In this document: one piece after another, positions 5,868 through 7,204 of the stretch
How the letters are laid out: every line of letters starts with the position of its first letter
Numbering within the stretch: position 1 is the first letter of the stretch
Assembly (NCBI GenBank): GCA_913775005.1
Contig: CAJYKY010000239.1
Coordinates: 1 to 7,204 of the forward strand
DNA: 7,204 nt
Direction: 5' to 3'
DNA from: an uncultured Achromobacter sp.
GTDB taxonomy: Bacteria > Pseudomonadota > Gammaproteobacteria > Burkholderiales > Burkholderiaceae_B
Program-made: the position numbers and the translations under genes
Notes under the pieces: generated by a model
The model's input: only the letters and a program-made list of their open reading frames with translations
Told to the model about the DNA's origin: nothing
Database searches by the model: none

Positions 5868-6654
5868 GATCGAATTCCAGCACGTATTCAAATCATATGG
5901 TCGCGGCCGCAATATTCTGGCCGACATCAACTTCCGCGTAAGCGCGGGAGAATTCGTTTTCGTCTCGGGGCCATCCGGCGCCGGCAAGTCCACCCTGCTC
6001 AAGCTGATCGGCGGGCTGGAACCCGCCAGCCGGGGGTCCATCCAGGTCAACGGCCAGCGGCTGGACAAGCTGCCCGCTCGCGCCCGGCCGTACTTGCGCC
6101 GCGCCGTCGGCGTCATCTTGCAAGACACCCATCTGCTGTTCGATCGAAGCGCGTTCGAAAACGTGATGCTGCCGCTCGCCGTTCAGGGCCACCCCTGGGA
6201 CTCGGCCGCCGCGCGTGCGCGCGCTGCGCTGGACAAGGTCGGGCTGTCGGGCAAAGAAGACCTGAACCCGATCGAACTGTCGGGCGGTGAACAGCAGCGC
6301 CTGGCGATTGCACGGGCCATCGTCAACCGGCCCGCGATCCTGATCGCCGACGAACCCACCGCCAACCTCGACCACGACAACGCGCAGCGCATCATGAATG
6401 TGTTCCGCGACTTCAACCGCGTTGGCGTCACCACGCTGATCGCCTCGCACGACCAGGACCTCATGGCGCGCTACGCCACCCGCACCTTGCGCATCGACCC
6501 GGGCAAGTTCGCCGATTCCAACGGCACGTACACGCCGCCCGACGCCGGGCAAGCACCCTCGCACGCGCCAGCGCAGACGCCATCGTCCCCCGATGCGTCG
6601 CCGCGCGCTGGCCGCAGCGAACCTGGTCTGGGCCGCCCGGGAGCCTCGTCATGA
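5866..6654 (+). CDS. ftsE: Cell division ATP-binding protein FtsE
   Basis: This 262-residue cytoplasmic ATPase partners FtsX in the divisome; the complex couples ATP hydrolysis to activation of periplasmic peptidoglycan amidases at the septum. ABC motifs are complete: Walker A GPSGAGKST (35-43), Q-loop ILQD with Gln86, signature LSGGEQQR (138-145), Walker B ILIADEP (158-164, catalytic Glu163), D-loop ANLD (166-169) and switch His195. The N-terminus MIEFQHVFKSYG is typical of FtsE and fixes the ATG at 5866; in-frame ATGs upstream (5758, 5776) would add residues foreign to the family. The usual length is about 220 residues; here a further 40 or so residues rich in Pro, Ala and Ser (about 222-262) follow the conserved domain. 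The TGA overlaps the ftsX ATG. The gene lacks a clear Shine-Dalgarno and starts within a hairpin. No ftsY is next to it. Confidence 0.96.
   Translation: MIEFQHVFKSYGRGRNILADINFRVSAGEFVFVSGPSGAGKSTLLKLIGGLEPASRGSIQVNGQRLDKLPARARPYLRRAVGVILQDTHLLFDRSAFENVMLPLAVQGHPWDSAAARARAALDKVGLSGKEDLNPIELSGGEQQRLAIARAIVNRPAILIADEPTANLDHDNAQRIMNVFRDFNRVGVTTLIASHDQDLMARYATRTLRIDPGKFADSNGTYTPPDAGQAPSHAPAQTPSSPDASPRAGRSEPGLGRPGASS
6639..6643 (+). promoter_or_regulatory. Shine-Dalgarno of ftsX inside ftsE
   Basis: GGGAG ends seven bases before the ftsX ATG at 6651 and lies within the last codons of ftsE. It fixes the ftsX start and, together with the ATGA overlap, indicates translational coupling of the pair. 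Confidence 0.7.
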
Positions 6655-7204
6655 ACGCCTGGTTGCGGCAACACCGCTATGCGTTGATGGTCACCGTGCG
6701 CCGGCTGGTCAAGCAGCCGTTCTCGTCGCTGGCCAACTTGCTGGTCATGGCGCTGGCGCTGGCCCTGCCCTTGCTGGGCAGCGCCATCCTGGTGTCGGTT
6801 CAGCCAGTGGCGCGGCAGATGTCGGTCACGCCTGAAGTCACCGTCTTCATGCGCGTCGATGCGCCGGCCGGTGCTGCTGCCGACGTGGCCAAGCGCATCA
6901 AGGACGAATACGCCCAGGACGTACGCGCCGTGCGCGTCGTGGGGCGGGAAGCCGCCTTGGCAGACCTGCGCGCCAACCCTGCCTGGCAACAGGCCCTGGC
7001 CGTGCTGCCGGGCAACCCGCTGCCGGACGCCGTGGTTGTGACGCTGGCTGACGGCGACAACCTTGCCGGCCGCGCCGACAAGCTGGCTGGGGCATGGAAG
7101 CAATGGAATCATGTGGACCTGGTGCAGCTGGACAGCGCCTGGGTGCAGCGCCTGGAAGCCATCTTGCGGTTTGCGCGGATCGGCCTGGCGTTCCTGGCGG
7201 CCTG
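6651..7204 (+). CDS. ftsX: Cell division protein FtsX (5' part, cut by window edge)
   Basis: The reading frame is open from ATG at 6651 to the window end, giving 184 residues and two bases, roughly the first 60% of a typical FtsX of about 300 residues. The start MNAWLRQHRYALM is a cytoplasmic amphipathic segment, followed by a first membrane helix near 28-51. A periplasmic domain (about 52-168) follows, with the usual VTVFMRVD strand (63-70) and the NPLPDAVVVTL stretch (122-132), and a second helix begins near 171. FtsX is the membrane half of the FtsEX complex; its periplasmic loop recruits amidase activators such as EnvC in other bacteria. It overlaps ftsE by four bases (ATGA). The remaining three helices should lie beyond the window. 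Confidence 0.95.
   Translation, partial: MNAWLRQHRYALMVTVRRLVKQPFSSLANLLVMALALALPLLGSAILVSVQPVARQMSVTPEVTVFMRVDAPAGAAADVAKRIKDEYAQDVRAVRVVGREAALADLRANPAWQQALAVLPGNPLPDAVVVTLADGDNLAGRADKLAGAWKQWNHVDLVQLDSAWVQRLEAILRFARIGLAFLAA

Noticed and set aside
5893..7112. Minus-strand open frames opposite ftsE and ftsX
   Set aside because: Products are low-complexity Arg/Gly/Val/Gln-rich strings antisense to well-conserved division genes.
1..7204. Mobile elements, CRISPR arrays, tRNA/rRNA genes
   Set aside because: No transposase or integrase frame, no regularly spaced repeat array and no tRNA-like fold or rRNA sequence was seen on either strand.

Overview
This window looks like an ordinary chromosomal segment of a Gram-negative betaproteobacterium, most likely in the Alcaligenaceae (the Bordetella/Achromobacter group). 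The grounds are a Bug-type (TctC-like) tricarboxylate receptor of the kind expanded in that group, a polar amino-acid ABC importer of the AapJQMP/BztABCD type, an ftsEX pair, and GC-rich codon use. The genus is an inference; no rRNA or tRNA is present to fix it.

Layout. Positions 1-123 hold no recognisable gene. Positions 124-1140 (minus) encode an orphan periplasmic Bug receptor with a twin-arginine-like signal peptide. A strong intrinsic terminator at 1265-1291 separates it from a four-gene minus-strand operon transcribed aapJ (4525-5541), aapQ (3201-4394), aapM (2099-3199), aapP (1298-2038). This operon encodes a complete importer: periplasmic binding protein, two EAA-loop permeases and an ATPase. 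A 324-base divergent intergenic region (5542-5865) carries several short symmetric repeats. From 5866 on the plus strand come ftsE (5866-6654) and the start of ftsX (6651 to the window edge), overlapping by ATGA.

How the genes work together. AapJ captures amino acids in the periplasm and delivers them to the AapQ-AapM channel, which is driven by two AapP subunits. FtsE and FtsX form the divisome ABC complex that controls septal peptidoglycan hydrolysis. The two operons share only their upstream region. The Bug protein would bind a carboxylate-like ligand, but no TctA/TctB membrane partner is visible.

No new biological system is evident. The points most worth a second look are RNA-level: a 14-bp hairpin between aapJ and aapQ; a UUCG-capped hairpin between aapM and aapP that pairs fully only on the coding-strand RNA; and a 9-bp inverted repeat that buries most of the ftsE start codon. 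Also notable are a Pro/Ala/Ser-rich C-terminal tail on FtsE and the strongly divergent codon use of the Bug gene relative to aapJ.
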